Assembly (NCBI GenBank): GCA_002428485.1
Contig: DIWM01000023.1
Span: 53,924-117,923, forward strand
Direction of reading: 5' to 3'
Source of the DNA: Deltaproteobacteria bacterium UBA6106
GTDB lineage: Bacteria > Desulfobacterota > Syntrophorhabdia > Syntrophorhabdales > Syntrophorhabdaceae
Length of the DNA stretch: 64,000 bases
The notes under the pieces are model-generated. The model saw only the letters and a program-made list of their open reading frames with translations, searched no databases and was not told where the DNA came from. This document shows, in pieces, positions 33,131 to 42,396 of this stretch. The position numbers and the translations under genes were made by a program. Each line of letters opens with the position of its first letter. Positions within the stretch are counted from its first letter, which is position 1.

Positions 33131-35692
33131 ATTTGTTGATGTTTTTCCTATCGTTACCTGCACCATCCTGTCGAAGGTCAGATATTTTTTCGCTGCCCTG
33201 TCCACGTCCTCTTTTGTGACCTTTTCGATAAGTCCGGGCCACGCCTTGAAATAATTCGGCTTCAATCCGTACATCGTGTCAAAGCACATGGCCGTTGTGA
33301 TGGCGCCGTTGGATTGCATCTTAATATAATGATTCCCTATGAGGTAGCTCTTTCCGTTTTCAACCTCTTTTTGGGTAAAACCATCCCTGAGGATCCTTTC
33401 TATCTCTGTCCTTACTATCTTTTCGACCTCTCCCGTCAGCTTCCTGTCTGTCCCGATATAGATGCCCATTCCTCCCGTCTCATATGCCATCTGGTTGAAA
33501 AAGGTCAATGCGTAAGCGTATGGGTTGTCCTCCCGCAATACCTTGTGGATCCGTCCGCCCATTCCGGACAAAATGGCGTCAATAACTTCCACTGCATATC
33601 TGTCCTTATCGAGAAGGCCGGGGCCCGAAAAACCAAAAATGATGTGCGTCTGCAATATATCCTTCTCAACAGCAACATTCTTCCGTGATGCCTTTGCGGT
33701 TTCCTTGCGGAGCGTGGGCGTTTCACCCTTCCAGCCGGAAAAAAGTTTCTCCATGAGCGCCGTCAGATCCTTCTCGTCAATATCGCCGGATATGGCGAAA
33801 ACCGCGTTGGAAGGGCCAACATACTCTTTGTAAAATCTCTCCAGGTCATCGATCCCTGCCCCCTCCACATCGCGTTCCTTGCCTATGGGGTCCTTGCCGT
33901 AAGGATGCCCTTCGTAAAGCACCTCGTTGAAACGCTGGAATGTAAAGCTGATAGGGTCGTCATCCCTCTGACGTATCTCCGAAAGCACTTCTGCCTTTAT
34001 CTTCTCCAGTTCGTCCTGGCGCATAGACGTCTCGGCAAGAAGTTGATGGAGAAGGTTAAGAACAGTCTTCAGGTCTTTTGCCAGAAATTTTCCCGAAAGC
34101 CCGAAGATGTTCCTCCCGCTGAAAGGCGAGATATCGCCGGCGAGGAGGTCGATCTCTTTCGCTATCGCTCCGGCATCCTTATTTTTTGTGCCTCTCAGAA
34201 GCATCTTGGAGAGAAGATTGAATATGCCATTTTTGCCTTCCGGCTCTTCTTTCAGGCCGCCCGTAAATCCTATCTTGAAGGCGAAACTCGGAGATGCCTT
34301 GTTTTTATTTACAACATATTTCAGCCCGTTCTTCAGCTTAAACGTATGAGGATTGGCGCTATTTTTGGGTTTTAAAACAACAACGCTCTTTTCCTTTCCA
34401 ATAATATATCCCTCAAGGACCCTCTTTATATCTGCCTCGGTTACTTTATCAAGCGCCATGAGATACTTGTCGAGGTAGTAGGCGTCGCCGGTAAGGGTCT
34501 GCAAATTACCAACCTGCATCGCCTTCCCCTGCACAGTCTCTACGGAATAGATGTAGGAGGCCTTGATCATATTTCTCGCCTTTTCCATCTCCCAGGCGCT
34601 TACTCCTTCGCGCTGCATCTTCTTCAACTGCTCTTCAATTGCAGCCATGACCGCCTCTGAGGACTTTTCCTTAAAGGTGGCATAGATCACGAAGAGGCCA
34701 GGGTCTCTCGGCGCAAAGATATATGTCCCTATATTCGTCACAATCGCCTTTTTTCGTCTCAGCTCTTCCTGAAGGCGGGCGCTTTCTCCGTCTCCGAGAA
34801 TATTTGCAAGCATCTCCAGGGCAGGTATATCCTCGTGCACCTTCTGCGGTATCGGGCATGAAAAGGCAAAATACGTTTCTCTGACATCCCTTTCAACAAT
34901 CTTCGCCTCGCCGCCTCCTGCCTTCTTTTTCGTTTCCTCCCTGACGATCTGCTTCTTTATCTTTTTGGCGGACATGTACTTTTTGATCAACGACCGTGCC
35001 GCGTGCTCATCGAAATCGCCGACGACAACAACGGTCATGTTGTCGGGAGTATAATGGCCGGCAAAGTATGTAAGGATGTCCTGCCTTGTCATTCTGCTTA
35101 CCGTTTCGGTATAGCCGATAATAGGTCTCCCGTAGGGCTGTCCTTCGTAGCTGGCAGAGAACAGCTCCTTGAAGAGCTTTCTCTGCGGTTCATCTTCCCC
35201 CATCTTTATCTCTTCGAGGACAACTTTGCGTTCTTTTTCTATCTCTGTTTCAGGAAAGGCGGGATTGTTAACGCCATCGAGCAGCAGTTCCATGCCCTCT
35301 TCGAATCCTTTCCCCGGAATAACGATGTAGTAGACGGTATTGTCGTATGAGGTAAAGGCATTGATGCTTCCTCCGAGGGACTCGATCCTCGATGCCATCT
35401 CATTAGGCCGCATCCTTTCGGTGCCCTTGAATATAAGGTGCTCTATGAAATGGGTAACGCCGGCTATCTTCTCCTGTTCGTACTGGCTGCCCGTCTTTAC
35501 CCATATCTGGACAGCAACAACACCGGTGTCTTTTCTCTTTTCAAAGATATACTTCAACCCGTTTTCTAAGGAAAATATTTCCATAGCGTACACCATCCCC
35601 GACGCTGTCAGGATATATAATACGGAAAGAACGAGGACAAAACTGAGAAAAAGGGGGAAAGGCCCCCTTTTAGAGGGCCTTTTTTCCTTCAT
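33125..35692 (-). CDS. Secreted M16 family zinc metallopeptidase, two-module
   Basis: The ATG at 35692 lies inside the 3' end of iorB, overlapping by 23 bases. After a basic start comes a signal segment (FPLFLSFVLVLSVLYILTASG). The active first half has the inverted zinc motif HFIEH (His81, Glu84, His85) and the distal Glu helix. The second half (from about LKNGLKYVVNKNKAS) repeats the fold without HxxEH, as in PqqL-like and other fused M16 proteins. With 855 residues it has the usual fused length. It probably degrades peptides in the periplasm. The last residues (NP) and TGA stop are provided by a CTYACGN repeat. Confidence 0.9.
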   Translation of the reverse strand: MKEKRPSKRGPFPLFLSFVLVLSVLYILTASGMVYAMEIFSLENGLKYIFEKRKDTGVVAVQIWVKTGSQYEQEKIAGVTHFIEHLIFKGTERMRPNEMASRIESLGGSINAFTSYDNTVYYIVIPGKGFEEGMELLLDGVNNPAFPETEIEKERKVVLEEIKMGEDEPQRKLFKELFSASYEGQPYGRPIIGYTETVSRMTRQDILTYFAGHYTPDNMTVVVVGDFDEHAARSLIKKYMSAKKIKKQIVREETKKKAGGGEAKIVERDVRETYFAFSCPIPQKVHEDIPALEMLANILGDGESARLQEELRRKKAIVTNIGTYIFAPRDPGLFVIYATFKEKSSEAVMAAIEEQLKKMQREGVSAWEMEKARNMIKASYIYSVETVQGKAMQVGNLQTLTGDAYYLDKYLMALDKVTEADIKRVLEGYIIGKEKSVVVLKPKNSANPHTFKLKNGLKYVVNKNKASPSFAFKIGFTGGLKEEPEGKNGIFNLLSKMLLRGTKNKDAGAIAKEIDLLAGDISPFSGRNIFGLSGKFLAKDLKTVLNLLHQLLAETSMRQDELEKIKAEVLSEIRQRDDDPISFTFQRFNEVLYEGHPYGKDPIGKERDVEGAGIDDLERFYKEYVGPSNAVFAISGDIDEKDLTALMEKLFSGWKGETPTLRKETAKASRKNVAVEKDILQTHIIFGFSGPGLLDKDRYAVEVIDAILSGMGGRIHKVLREDNPYAYALTFFNQMAYETGGMGIYIGTDRKLTGEVEKIVRTEIERILRDGFTQKEVENGKSYLIGNHYIKMQSNGAITTAMCFDTMYGLKPNYFKAWPGLIEKVTKEDVDRAAKKYLTFDRMVQVTIGKTSTNP

Positions 35693-36272
35693 AAAAAGCT
35701 TTGACATTAAGGTCATGTAATTTCGGTGCGAGCAGCGTCTTGAGCGCATCGATCCACTGCTCATCTTTGATCTCAGGGAAGAAGTTCGAGAAAGCCCCGA
35801 CGAGAACAACATTGGCTGCCTGCATATTGCCGAGGTTCTTTGCGATCTCCTGCCCGTTTATCATGTGGACATTGTTTTTGAAGTATTTTGTGAATGCCTT
35901 TCCAACATCCTTCGGATATTGTGCCATACCGAGGTTAACGGCAGGGGGGAATATCTCCTGGTTGTTGATAACGATCTTTCCTTCGGGCTTTACCCAGTTG
36001 ATGTACCGTATCGATTCAAGGAGCTCAAAGGAGAGGAGAAAATCCACGTCGCCGTACTTGATGATCGGCGAATAGACCTTCTTCCCAAACCGGAAGTGTG
36101 TGGTGACATCGCCGCCCCTCTGCGCCATTCCGTGAACTTCTGCCTTTTTTACTTCATACCCGGCCTTTAAGAATACTTCGGCAAGGATATTACTCGCAAG
36201 AATAGTACCCTGGCCTCCAACGCCGGAGAGGAATATATTCGTGACTTTTCCGTTCTGTTTCGTCTTTTTCAT
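35670..36272 (-). CDS. iorB: Indolepyruvate ferredoxin oxidoreductase beta subunit
   Basis: IorB is the gamma-type domain of the 2-keto acid:ferredoxin oxidoreductase family. The ATG at 36272 follows GGAGG by seven bases. The 200-residue protein contains NIFLSGVGGQGTILASNILAE and VHGMAQRGGDVTTHFRFG, both characteristic. It lies 11 bases after iorA on the same strand. IorAB oxidises arylpyruvates from aromatic amino acids to aryl-acetyl-CoA with reduction of ferredoxin, or works in reverse. Confidence 0.94.
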   Translation of the reverse strand: MKKTKQNGKVTNIFLSGVGGQGTILASNILAEVFLKAGYEVKKAEVHGMAQRGGDVTTHFRFGKKVYSPIIKYGDVDFLLSFELLESIRYINWVKPEGKIVINNQEIFPPAVNLGMAQYPKDVGKAFTKYFKNNVHMINGQEIAKNLGNMQAANVVLVGAFSNFFPEIKDEQWIDALKTLLAPKLHDLNVKAFYEGKKAL

Positions 36273-36283
36273 TTTCCACCTCC

Positions 36284-38095
36284 TCACTTTTGGCCTGGTA
36301 CGATGGCTTCAAACTTACATACCTGGACACAGACTTCGCAGCCGACGCATTGATCGCGGTTAATATATACGGTTCCTTTTCTCTTGTGCCCGTCTTTGGT
36401 CTCGCCATCACCTGCACGCCAGCTGATAGCCGGGCAATTGATCTCGAGGCACATTCTGCACCCGCGGCACTTATCAGTATCAATGACATAGAAAGGAGTT
36501 TTGAACTTTTCGAGCGGTTTCGCCCTGCGAAGGAGCATGCAGGGGCTATCCTTGCAGATGATCAGCGACGGCTCGTTCTTGCCCATCTCTTCTTTGATGA
36601 TCTCCATGCAGCTTTTTATGTCGTAGGGATCGATTTTCCTGATGCTTTTCACGCCGAGGGCCTTGCCGATCTCTTCGTAATCGACCATATTTGTCGGTTC
36701 CTGCCTGATCGTGAAGCCTGTTCCGGCGTGTTCCTGGTGGCCTGTCATGCCGGTGATCCTGTTGTCGAGGATGATGGTGGTGGAATTGCCTTTATTATAG
36801 ACAACATTCATAAGAGGTGTAACTCCGCCGTGAAGGAATGTGGAGTCGCCTATAACGGCAACAACCTTTCCGAGCCCTTCACTGCCGAGGGCCTTCATTG
36901 CGCCGTGCGCCATGCCTACGCTGGCGCCCATGCATATGCATGCGTGGAGGGCCTGAAGTGGTGGCGCTGTAGCAAGGGTATAGCATCCTATATCGCCGAA
37001 AACAAATGCGCCAAGCTTCTTGAGGGCATAAAAAAGAGGCCTGTGCGAGCAGCCTGCACAGAGGTTTGGCGGCCTTCTGGGCAGGTCTTCCGGTTTGACC
37101 CTGATCTTTGGCGGTTTGTATGCCTTTCCTTTTAACGATCTCTCGACGATCTCCGGGGAGAGCTCGTACATGTTCGGGATCACATCTTTGCCGTGGAATA
37201 TCTTGTAGCCCATTGCCTTGATCTCTGTCTCGAGGAACGGGTCGAGCTCTTCCACGATAATAACCTTTTTTACCTTCTTGAAGAATGTGGCGATCATCTT
37301 CTTCGGAAGCGGCCATACCATGCCGAGCTTCAAATATGACCATTCCGGGAACGCCTCTTTTGCATAAAGGTAGGAGACGCCGCTGGAGATGACGCCGATC
37401 TTTGTATCGTTGATCTCCATGACGTTGTATTTGAATTTCTCGGCGTATGCTTCAAGCTTTCTCATTCTCTCTTCAACAAACTTTCTTCTTACGCGGACGT
37501 TGACCGGAACCATAACATATTTCGGAGCTTCCTTGGGATCGAGCCCCATGGGCATCGTTGATTCCTTCCGCTCCCCAAGCGCAACCGGGGAGTCTGAGTG
37601 GGCAACCCTGGTCTCGGTCCTCAAAAGCACCGGCGTATCAAACTTTTCGCTGATATCAAAGGCCAACTTCGCAAAATCCTTGCACTCCTGCGCATCTGAC
37701 GGCTCCAGCATCGGTACCTTTGCAAACCTCGCCCAGTTCCTGCTGTCCTGCTCGTTCTGCGAGCTGTGTACGTTCGGGTCATCGGCGACCACGATCATAA
37801 ACCCGCCCTTGACCCCTGTGTAAGCCACGGTCATGAAAGGATCAGCGGCAACGTTCAGGCCGACGTGCTTCATAATAGCCATTGACCGCGCGCCTGTCAG
37901 CGCAGCGCCGCTTGCCACCTCAACTGCTACCTTTTCATTCGGCGCCCATTCTGGATAAATTTCAGGATACGTGCTGGCAATATCCTGCAAGATTTCACTG
38001 CTTGGTGTTCCGGGATATGCGGCGGCGATCTTAACACCTGCTTCCCAGGCACCTCTTGCAACTGCTGCGTTTCCTTGCATCAATTCTTTCTTCAT
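36284..38095 (-). CDS. iorA: Indolepyruvate ferredoxin oxidoreductase alpha subunit
   Basis: The 603-residue subunit has the pyrimidine-binding domain (AAYPGTPSSEI), the TPP-binding domain (GDSTFLHGGVTPLMN, LDNRITGMTGHQEH) and a C-terminal pair of ferredoxin clusters (CRGCRMCLEINCPAI and CVGCEVCVQVCKFEAI). This is the normal IorA layout. GGGGGAAAC precedes the ATG, and a TTGACA at 38240-38235 with a weak -10 may be the promoter. The operon iorA-iorB-M16 links amino-acid fermentation with a peptidase, which makes sense for a proteolytic or syntrophic anaerobe. Confidence 0.96.
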   Translation of the reverse strand: MKKELMQGNAAVARGAWEAGVKIAAAYPGTPSSEILQDIASTYPEIYPEWAPNEKVAVEVASGAALTGARSMAIMKHVGLNVAADPFMTVAYTGVKGGFMIVVADDPNVHSSQNEQDSRNWARFAKVPMLEPSDAQECKDFAKLAFDISEKFDTPVLLRTETRVAHSDSPVALGERKESTMPMGLDPKEAPKYVMVPVNVRVRRKFVEERMRKLEAYAEKFKYNVMEINDTKIGVISSGVSYLYAKEAFPEWSYLKLGMVWPLPKKMIATFFKKVKKVIIVEELDPFLETEIKAMGYKIFHGKDVIPNMYELSPEIVERSLKGKAYKPPKIRVKPEDLPRRPPNLCAGCSHRPLFYALKKLGAFVFGDIGCYTLATAPPLQALHACICMGASVGMAHGAMKALGSEGLGKVVAVIGDSTFLHGGVTPLMNVVYNKGNSTTIILDNRITGMTGHQEHAGTGFTIRQEPTNMVDYEEIGKALGVKSIRKIDPYDIKSCMEIIKEEMGKNEPSLIICKDSPCMLLRRAKPLEKFKTPFYVIDTDKCRGCRMCLEINCPAISWRAGDGETKDGHKRKGTVYINRDQCVGCEVCVQVCKFEAIVPGQK

Positions 38096-38262
38096 GTTTC
38101 CCCCAAATATGGCGTAACGCCTGGATTTAAAATAAGATTAACGCTTCACCTCCTTCTCTGATTTTCTTCTATGATGAATATCTTACTGCTTGTTAACAAA
38201 TTCACTTATTATTTTCAGCAGAATACCGTACCTTTGTCAAGAAATTTAGTTACCGCTGAACA

Positions 38263-38337
38263 TCCGTAAGGCGTAAGTCGTGAGGCGTTATGCGATTTTA
38301 ACCCCTTACCCCTTACGCCTCACGACTTACGGATTTT
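38263..38337. repeat. Inverted heptamer array of CTYACGN type, copy 4
   Basis: The arms CCGTAAGGCGTAAGTCGTGA and CCTCACGACTTACGG flank GCGATTTTAACCCC, the same centre as copies 2 and 5. It lies between iorA upstream DNA and the end of the M20 gene. Confidence 0.85.
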
Positions 38338-38350
38338 TTACTGACGGTTG

Positions 38351-39664
38351 TTAAGAGGCTTTGCATGTTGCAAGGAATTTTATGATCTCGCAGCAGCCCT
38401 CCAGTCCTTCATGTATGTTCGCTACCGAGATCCTTTCATCGATACCATGCATCCTGAAAAGCTCGTCGTTTGGGAGCATAATCGGGAAGAACCCGTATGC
38501 CGGGATACCGAGGTTCCTGAAATATCTCATGTCTGTCGCGCCTGTCGTGAGAAAGGGCAGCACAGGCACCGGCCCCCTCAACTCATTCATCACCCTCCGT
38601 ATGCCCCTGAAATACTGCGTGCTGTATCCCGACTGCAGGGCCCTGCTCACATCGCTGCCGATACGGACAAGCTCTACGTCGCCCCCGCACAGCCGTCTGA
38701 CCTTTTTAAAAAAATTATCATGGCTCTCGGTCGGGAGCAGCCTTGCATCGAAATATGCCGAGGATTCCCCTGGTATGACGTTTACCTTTTCGCCGCCTTT
38801 CAGGATCGTCAGCGTTACCGTGTTGCGAAGCAGCGCATTGTAGACCTGGTTGTCCTCTGCAAAATCCCTGAAATGTTTGTTCTTCAGTGCTTCCCGCAGG
38901 GACAAGTACACAAAGCCTTTTCCCCGCTTGCCTTTCAGGACAGCGTTCAGATACGTGCTCACAATACTGGTGGGCTTCAGCGGCCAGCGATAAGAAAGTA
39001 TTGCCTGAGATGCCCTGACGACCTTCTCGTTGGCGTTATCCCTGTGCGGCATCGATCCGTGACCGCCTTTACCCCTGGCCTGGATCATGAACTGGCCCAG
39101 CTTCTTTTCTGCTACAGACACCTGCGCGTGCACAAGGCCATTCTCTTCAACAACAGACCCTCCCTCGCTTAAGACGAACGCGGCGTCTTTCAGGTCAGGG
39201 ACATTGCGGAGCATAAACTCAACGCCGTTCTGGCCGCCGACCTCTTCATCGCAGGTAGCCAGAAAGATCATGTCCTGCTCGGGCTCTATCCCTTTTTTAT
39301 AAAGATCCATGAACGCGAGCAGTTGACATATGGTCTGTGCCTTCATATCGATGGCGCCCCTGCCATAAATAAAGCCATCCCTCAGTTCTCCGCCGAAGGG
39401 GTCTACCGTCCATTCGTCACGTTTCGCAGGGACAACATCGATGTGGCTCAGAATGACAACCGGCCTTCCCTTGTTTTTGCCTTCTATTCTGGCAAGGATA
39501 TTGGCCCGCTTCGGCACAGGGGAATAAATCTCAGTCTTTATCCCTTCCGCCCCAAGAACACCTTCCAGGAACAGGACCGCGCTTTCTTCGTTGCCCGGAG
39601 GATTCGATGTGTCAATGCGGATAAGCTCTTGCGTTAACTGTACTGCCTTATCTGTGTTAGTCAT
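38351..39664 (-). CDS. M20 family zinc peptidase/deacylase
   Basis: The ATG at 39664 overlaps the upstream GGDEF gene stop by 8 bases. The 437-residue protein carries the M20 metal motifs: LSHIDVVP, GRGAIDMK and CDEEVGGQNG (bridging Asp and catalytic Glu), then a lid domain with GGHGSMPHRDN. It resembles ArgE/DapE/carboxypeptidase-Ss1-type enzymes that hydrolyse N-acyl amino acids or peptides. The exact substrate is unknown. Coupling with a signalling gene is unusual and functionally unexplained. Confidence 0.9.
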   Translation of the reverse strand: MTNTDKAVQLTQELIRIDTSNPPGNEESAVLFLEGVLGAEGIKTEIYSPVPKRANILARIEGKNKGRPVVILSHIDVVPAKRDEWTVDPFGGELRDGFIYGRGAIDMKAQTICQLLAFMDLYKKGIEPEQDMIFLATCDEEVGGQNGVEFMLRNVPDLKDAAFVLSEGGSVVEENGLVHAQVSVAEKKLGQFMIQARGKGGHGSMPHRDNANEKVVRASQAILSYRWPLKPTSIVSTYLNAVLKGKRGKGFVYLSLREALKNKHFRDFAEDNQVYNALLRNTVTLTILKGGEKVNVIPGESSAYFDARLLPTESHDNFFKKVRRLCGGDVELVRIGSDVSRALQSGYSTQYFRGIRRVMNELRGPVPVLPFLTTGATDMRYFRNLGIPAYGFFPIMLPNDELFRMHGIDERISVANIHEGLEGCCEIIKFLATCKAS

Positions 39665-41027
39665 AATACAGCCTGTTCTTCCCTTCCCTCTTCGCCTTGT
39701 AGAGGTTATTATCAGCGATCTTGATGAGGTCATTGGCAATGTGGCCTTGCTGGTACAAAGCAATCCCGCCGCTCACCGTAAACTTTATCTCGTGGTCTTC
39801 ATAAATAAATTGTTCCTGTTCGACCCCGGCTCTTAAGCGTTCTCCCACAACATAAGACCTTTCAAGGTCGGTCTCAGGAAGGACCACGAGAAACTCCTCC
39901 CCGCCGTATCGGCCGACGATATCGATGGTCCTCAATCTTTTCGTAAAGAGTTCAGCGACCCTTTGCAAGACAAAGTCTCCTGCGAGATGTCCATATGTGT
40001 CGTTCACATCTTTAAAATTGTCCAGGTCGAAGAGCATTACGGAAAGATCCGAACGATACCTCCTTGCCCTTTCGATCTCTTCATTCAGTTTGTTAATGAT
40101 ATACGTATGGTTGTAAATCCCTGTCAGGCCGTCGTGGATCGAAAGGGTTTTGATCTCCTGGAACAAACGTATCTTTTCAAGCGTAACCGATATGTGTGAA
40201 CAAAACTTGCTGAATGTAGTCTCTTCCTGTGCCTGGAATGGAGCGCCCCGGAACAGCCCGGCAAAACCATATACGGTGTTTGTCGTAGACAGTTCGACCA
40301 TGAGCGACTGATAATCGTCCTGGACGCCGGTCAACTTTGCATTAACGGCCCCTTGGGACATTCTTCCCAAAAGAATGTTCGTAATAACTTCGGCAAGCTT
40401 CCTGTTGCTGCTGACCTTTGGATAGATCTGGATATTCACCTCGTTCCCATAGGTGAGAAGGACGCCGAAATATTCAAAATTAAGAAAGCTCCTTAAGAGG
40501 GCATAGGCGTTCTTGAGGACAAATGCAGAATCTTCAGCCTCCCCTATCATATGCTGCAGGCTCTTTAAAAAATCTATCTCCTGAATATTGATCTTTTCCA
40601 GTCTCTTCGTCTCTTCCACGCGCTTTGCAAGCTCGGCCGTCTTAAGGGATTCTATATAATGGTCCATCGCATTGTTCACGACATGATAAACCTCTTCGAA
40701 GCTCTCAAAGGGCTTGGTCAGGATTGTGTACGCGCCTTTACGAAGGGATTCTATGCGCCTTTCGTCCTTGGTATACCCTGTCATCATGATAACGGGTATC
40801 CCTGGCCTGATATCCTTTATTTTCTGCAGGATTTCAACTCCTGAGATGCCGGACAGCACGATATCGAGCAATACCGCCTGGGGTTCTTTTTCTTTGAGTT
40901 CCTTCCCGAGGTCCGGCGGGTCCCTGAATGGATAAACCTTCATCCCGCAGTTCTCAAAATATTCTGTCAGAACTGTGAGTACAGCTTCATCGTCATCAAT
41001 GATAAAAAGCCGTTTCGTTTCGTCCAT
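39657..41027 (-). CDS. Response regulator with GAF-like middle and GGDEF diguanylate cyclase
   Basis: The 456-residue protein begins with a receiver domain (acidic pocket DDD at 11-13, phosphoacceptor Asp55 in LLDIVLSG, Lys in LTKPFE). A coiled segment (about 130-160) leads to a GAF-like region and then a GGDEF domain with the intact active motif GGEEF and an upstream RTID that fits the allosteric I-site. It should make c-di-GMP in response to a kinase not present here. The ATG at 41027 is preferred over a TTG at 41033; the leader coincides with the terminator of the preceding gene. Confidence 0.93.
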   Translation of the reverse strand: MDETKRLFIIDDDEAVLTVLTEYFENCGMKVYPFRDPPDLGKELKEKEPQAVLLDIVLSGISGVEILQKIKDIRPGIPVIMMTGYTKDERRIESLRKGAYTILTKPFESFEEVYHVVNNAMDHYIESLKTAELAKRVEETKRLEKINIQEIDFLKSLQHMIGEAEDSAFVLKNAYALLRSFLNFEYFGVLLTYGNEVNIQIYPKVSSNRKLAEVITNILLGRMSQGAVNAKLTGVQDDYQSLMVELSTTNTVYGFAGLFRGAPFQAQEETTFSKFCSHISVTLEKIRLFQEIKTLSIHDGLTGIYNHTYIINKLNEEIERARRYRSDLSVMLFDLDNFKDVNDTYGHLAGDFVLQRVAELFTKRLRTIDIVGRYGGEEFLVVLPETDLERSYVVGERLRAGVEQEQFIYEDHEIKFTVSGGIALYQQGHIANDLIKIADNNLYKAKREGKNRLYYD

Positions 41028-41031
41028 AAAC

Positions 41032-41059
41032 AAAAAAAGGGGATTGGAAAACCCCCTTT
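41032..41059 (-). terminator. Intrinsic terminator after the NifU-like gene
   Basis: On the minus strand AAAGGGG-type arms (41053-41059 and 41036-41042) form a 7-bp stem followed by a T run (41038-41032). It ends five bases before the GGDEF gene start, so transcription of that gene must begin within or after the hairpin, or depends on read-through. Confidence 0.7.
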
Positions 41060-41105
41060 ATGATTTTCAAACAATGTTATGCAAATCGGAGGTGTTTGTC
41101 AACCA

Positions 41106-41324
41106 CTATATAGCGACAACCTCTTTTACTTCAGGTATCTCTTCTTTAAGCTGTTTCTCTACCCCCAGCTTCAATGTCATCTTGCTCATCGGGCAGCTTC
41201 CGCATGCGCCCTGCAGTTTTACTTTAACAATACCGTCCTGTACATCAATAAGCTCGATATCTCCGCCATCCCTCTGCAAAAAAGGCCTTACCCTCTCTAT
41301 CGCTGCCCTAACCTTTTCTTTCAT
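41106..41324 (-). CDS. NifU C-terminal-domain Fe-S scaffold protein
   Basis: The 72-residue protein consists only of the NifU C-terminal domain: VRPFLQRDGGDIELIDV and the cluster-binding CGSCPMS motif. Such stand-alone proteins hold or deliver [4Fe-4S] clusters. The ATG at 41324 follows GGAGG; the frame is open to a TTG at 41336. The many ferredoxin-type proteins of this genome are plausible clients. Confidence 0.94.
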   Translation of the reverse strand: MKEKVRAAIERVRPFLQRDGGDIELIDVQDGIVKVKLQGACGSCPMSKMTLKLGVEKQLKEEIPEVKEVVAI

Positions 41325-41409
41325 ATTTACCTCCAATAATTTTTACCCCCTGCCGGGGATTATTAAGTATAAACATGATCTGTTGATATGTAAATAGAAC
41401 ATAAACTTG

Positions 41410-41560
41410 GAAAAATCCTAAATCCTAATTTCGAAGCACTAAACAATATAAAAATTCAAATTTCAAATGTTCAAAACTTCTCATGTTTCACTTCTCAAAA
41501 AATTGTCTCTTTTGTTCCTCACCTTTCACTTTTCACCTTTTACCTTTCACTGCCTTTAGC
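41410..41560. repeat. Left half of the palindromic element plus TTTCACN heptamers
   Basis: The AT-rich core half (41410-41477: AATCCTA twice, then ATTTCGA, AGCACTA, AACAATA in 7-base register) is followed not by its partner half but by a TTTCACN array (41517-41555). It shows that core and end arrays can be recombined. Confidence 0.75.
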
Positions 41561-41562
41561 GT

Positions 41563-42027
41563 TCACCCTTTCCCGCTGTTCTGTATCTCTATCCTGATCT
41601 CCTTTGGCACTGCCTTCTGTGATTTCGGGATCTTTACCTTCAGGACCCCATCCTTGTATGTCGCCTTTGCCTTATCTCCAATCACTTCAGCCGGGAGCTG
41701 GATGGTCCTCTGAAACGATCCATAAACCCTTTCAGACCTGTAGCAATCTTCATTCCTGCAATCTTCCTCCGCCTTTCTCTCCCCTTTCAGCGTCAGTTTA
41801 TCTTCAACGATCGTTATCGAAATCTCTTTCGGGTCGATCGCCGGGATATCGATGGTGACTATAACATCCTTTTTTGTCTCGTGTATATCGACCGCCGGCG
41901 CCCATCCCCCCTCCCGCAGGGAAGGAAAACCCGCCTTCTCAAAGAAATCCTCAAATATCCTGTCCATCTCTTCTCTCATTGAAGGAAATCTTGACTCCCA
42001 CAAAGATTTCCAGGGCGTTAAAGGCAT
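41563..42027 (-). CDS. Hsp20 family small heat-shock protein
   Basis: The 154-residue chaperone has an N-terminal region with MDRIFEDFF, the alpha-crystallin domain (PAVDIHETKKDVIVTIDIPA, KLTLKGERKAEE, YGSFQRTIQLPAEV) and a C-terminal KVKIPKSQ strand. These proteins hold unfolded clients without ATP. A Cys pair in EDCRNEDC is unusual for the family. The gene is preceded on its strand by an AGGAGG site. Confidence 0.93.
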   Translation of the reverse strand: MPLTPWKSLWESRFPSMREEMDRIFEDFFEKAGFPSLREGGWAPAVDIHETKKDVIVTIDIPAIDPKEISITIVEDKLTLKGERKAEEDCRNEDCYRSERVYGSFQRTIQLPAEVIGDKAKATYKDGVLKVKIPKSQKAVPKEIRIEIQNSGKG

Positions 42028-42051
42028 AGTTCCACCTCCTGTTGCGATTTT

Positions 42052-42324
42052 TTATTTGTTTTTATTCCCTTTTCTTAAGGACCTCTTCCAAAAGCTTACC
42101 ACACCTGACTGGTGAAAAGAAAACTGTACGAGCTCCCACCCCTCGCCGCCCATTTTGTTCAGGAGCCGCGACATATTATCCAACTGTTCCGCTCCGACAT
42201 CGTGCATTTCGCATTCGCCATCGGGCCTGCACGCATAAACAATGTTATTGTGCTGGTCAACGACAACACCTTCTTTTTTCAGGTCTTCCATGGAAAATAT
42301 CTTCAGAACATATTCATATTTCAT
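42052..42324 (-). CDS. DUF4177-like small protein
   Basis: The ATG at 42324 follows AGGAAGG. The 90-residue protein starts MKYEYVLKIFS and ends with NKMGGEGWELVQFSF and a basic KRSLRKGNKNK tail, the layout of DUF4177 proteins (small alpha/beta proteins with GWELV). No function is known for the family. It lies 25 bases upstream of hsp20 on the same strand and may share its transcript. Confidence 0.75.
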   Translation of the reverse strand: MKYEYVLKIFSMEDLKKEGVVVDQHNNIVYACRPDGECEMHDVGAEQLDNMSRLLNKMGGEGWELVQFSFHQSGVVSFWKRSLRKGNKNK

Positions 42325-42396
42325 AGGCACCTTCCTGGTTTTTTTATGCTGCTATGATATAATATTAATGCAAATTATCGGTTTTTTAAAGTGGCC

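Noticed and set aside
36290..37135. 281-codon plus-strand frame opposite iorA
   Set aside because: Entirely antisense to a canonical iorA gene and without domain motifs.
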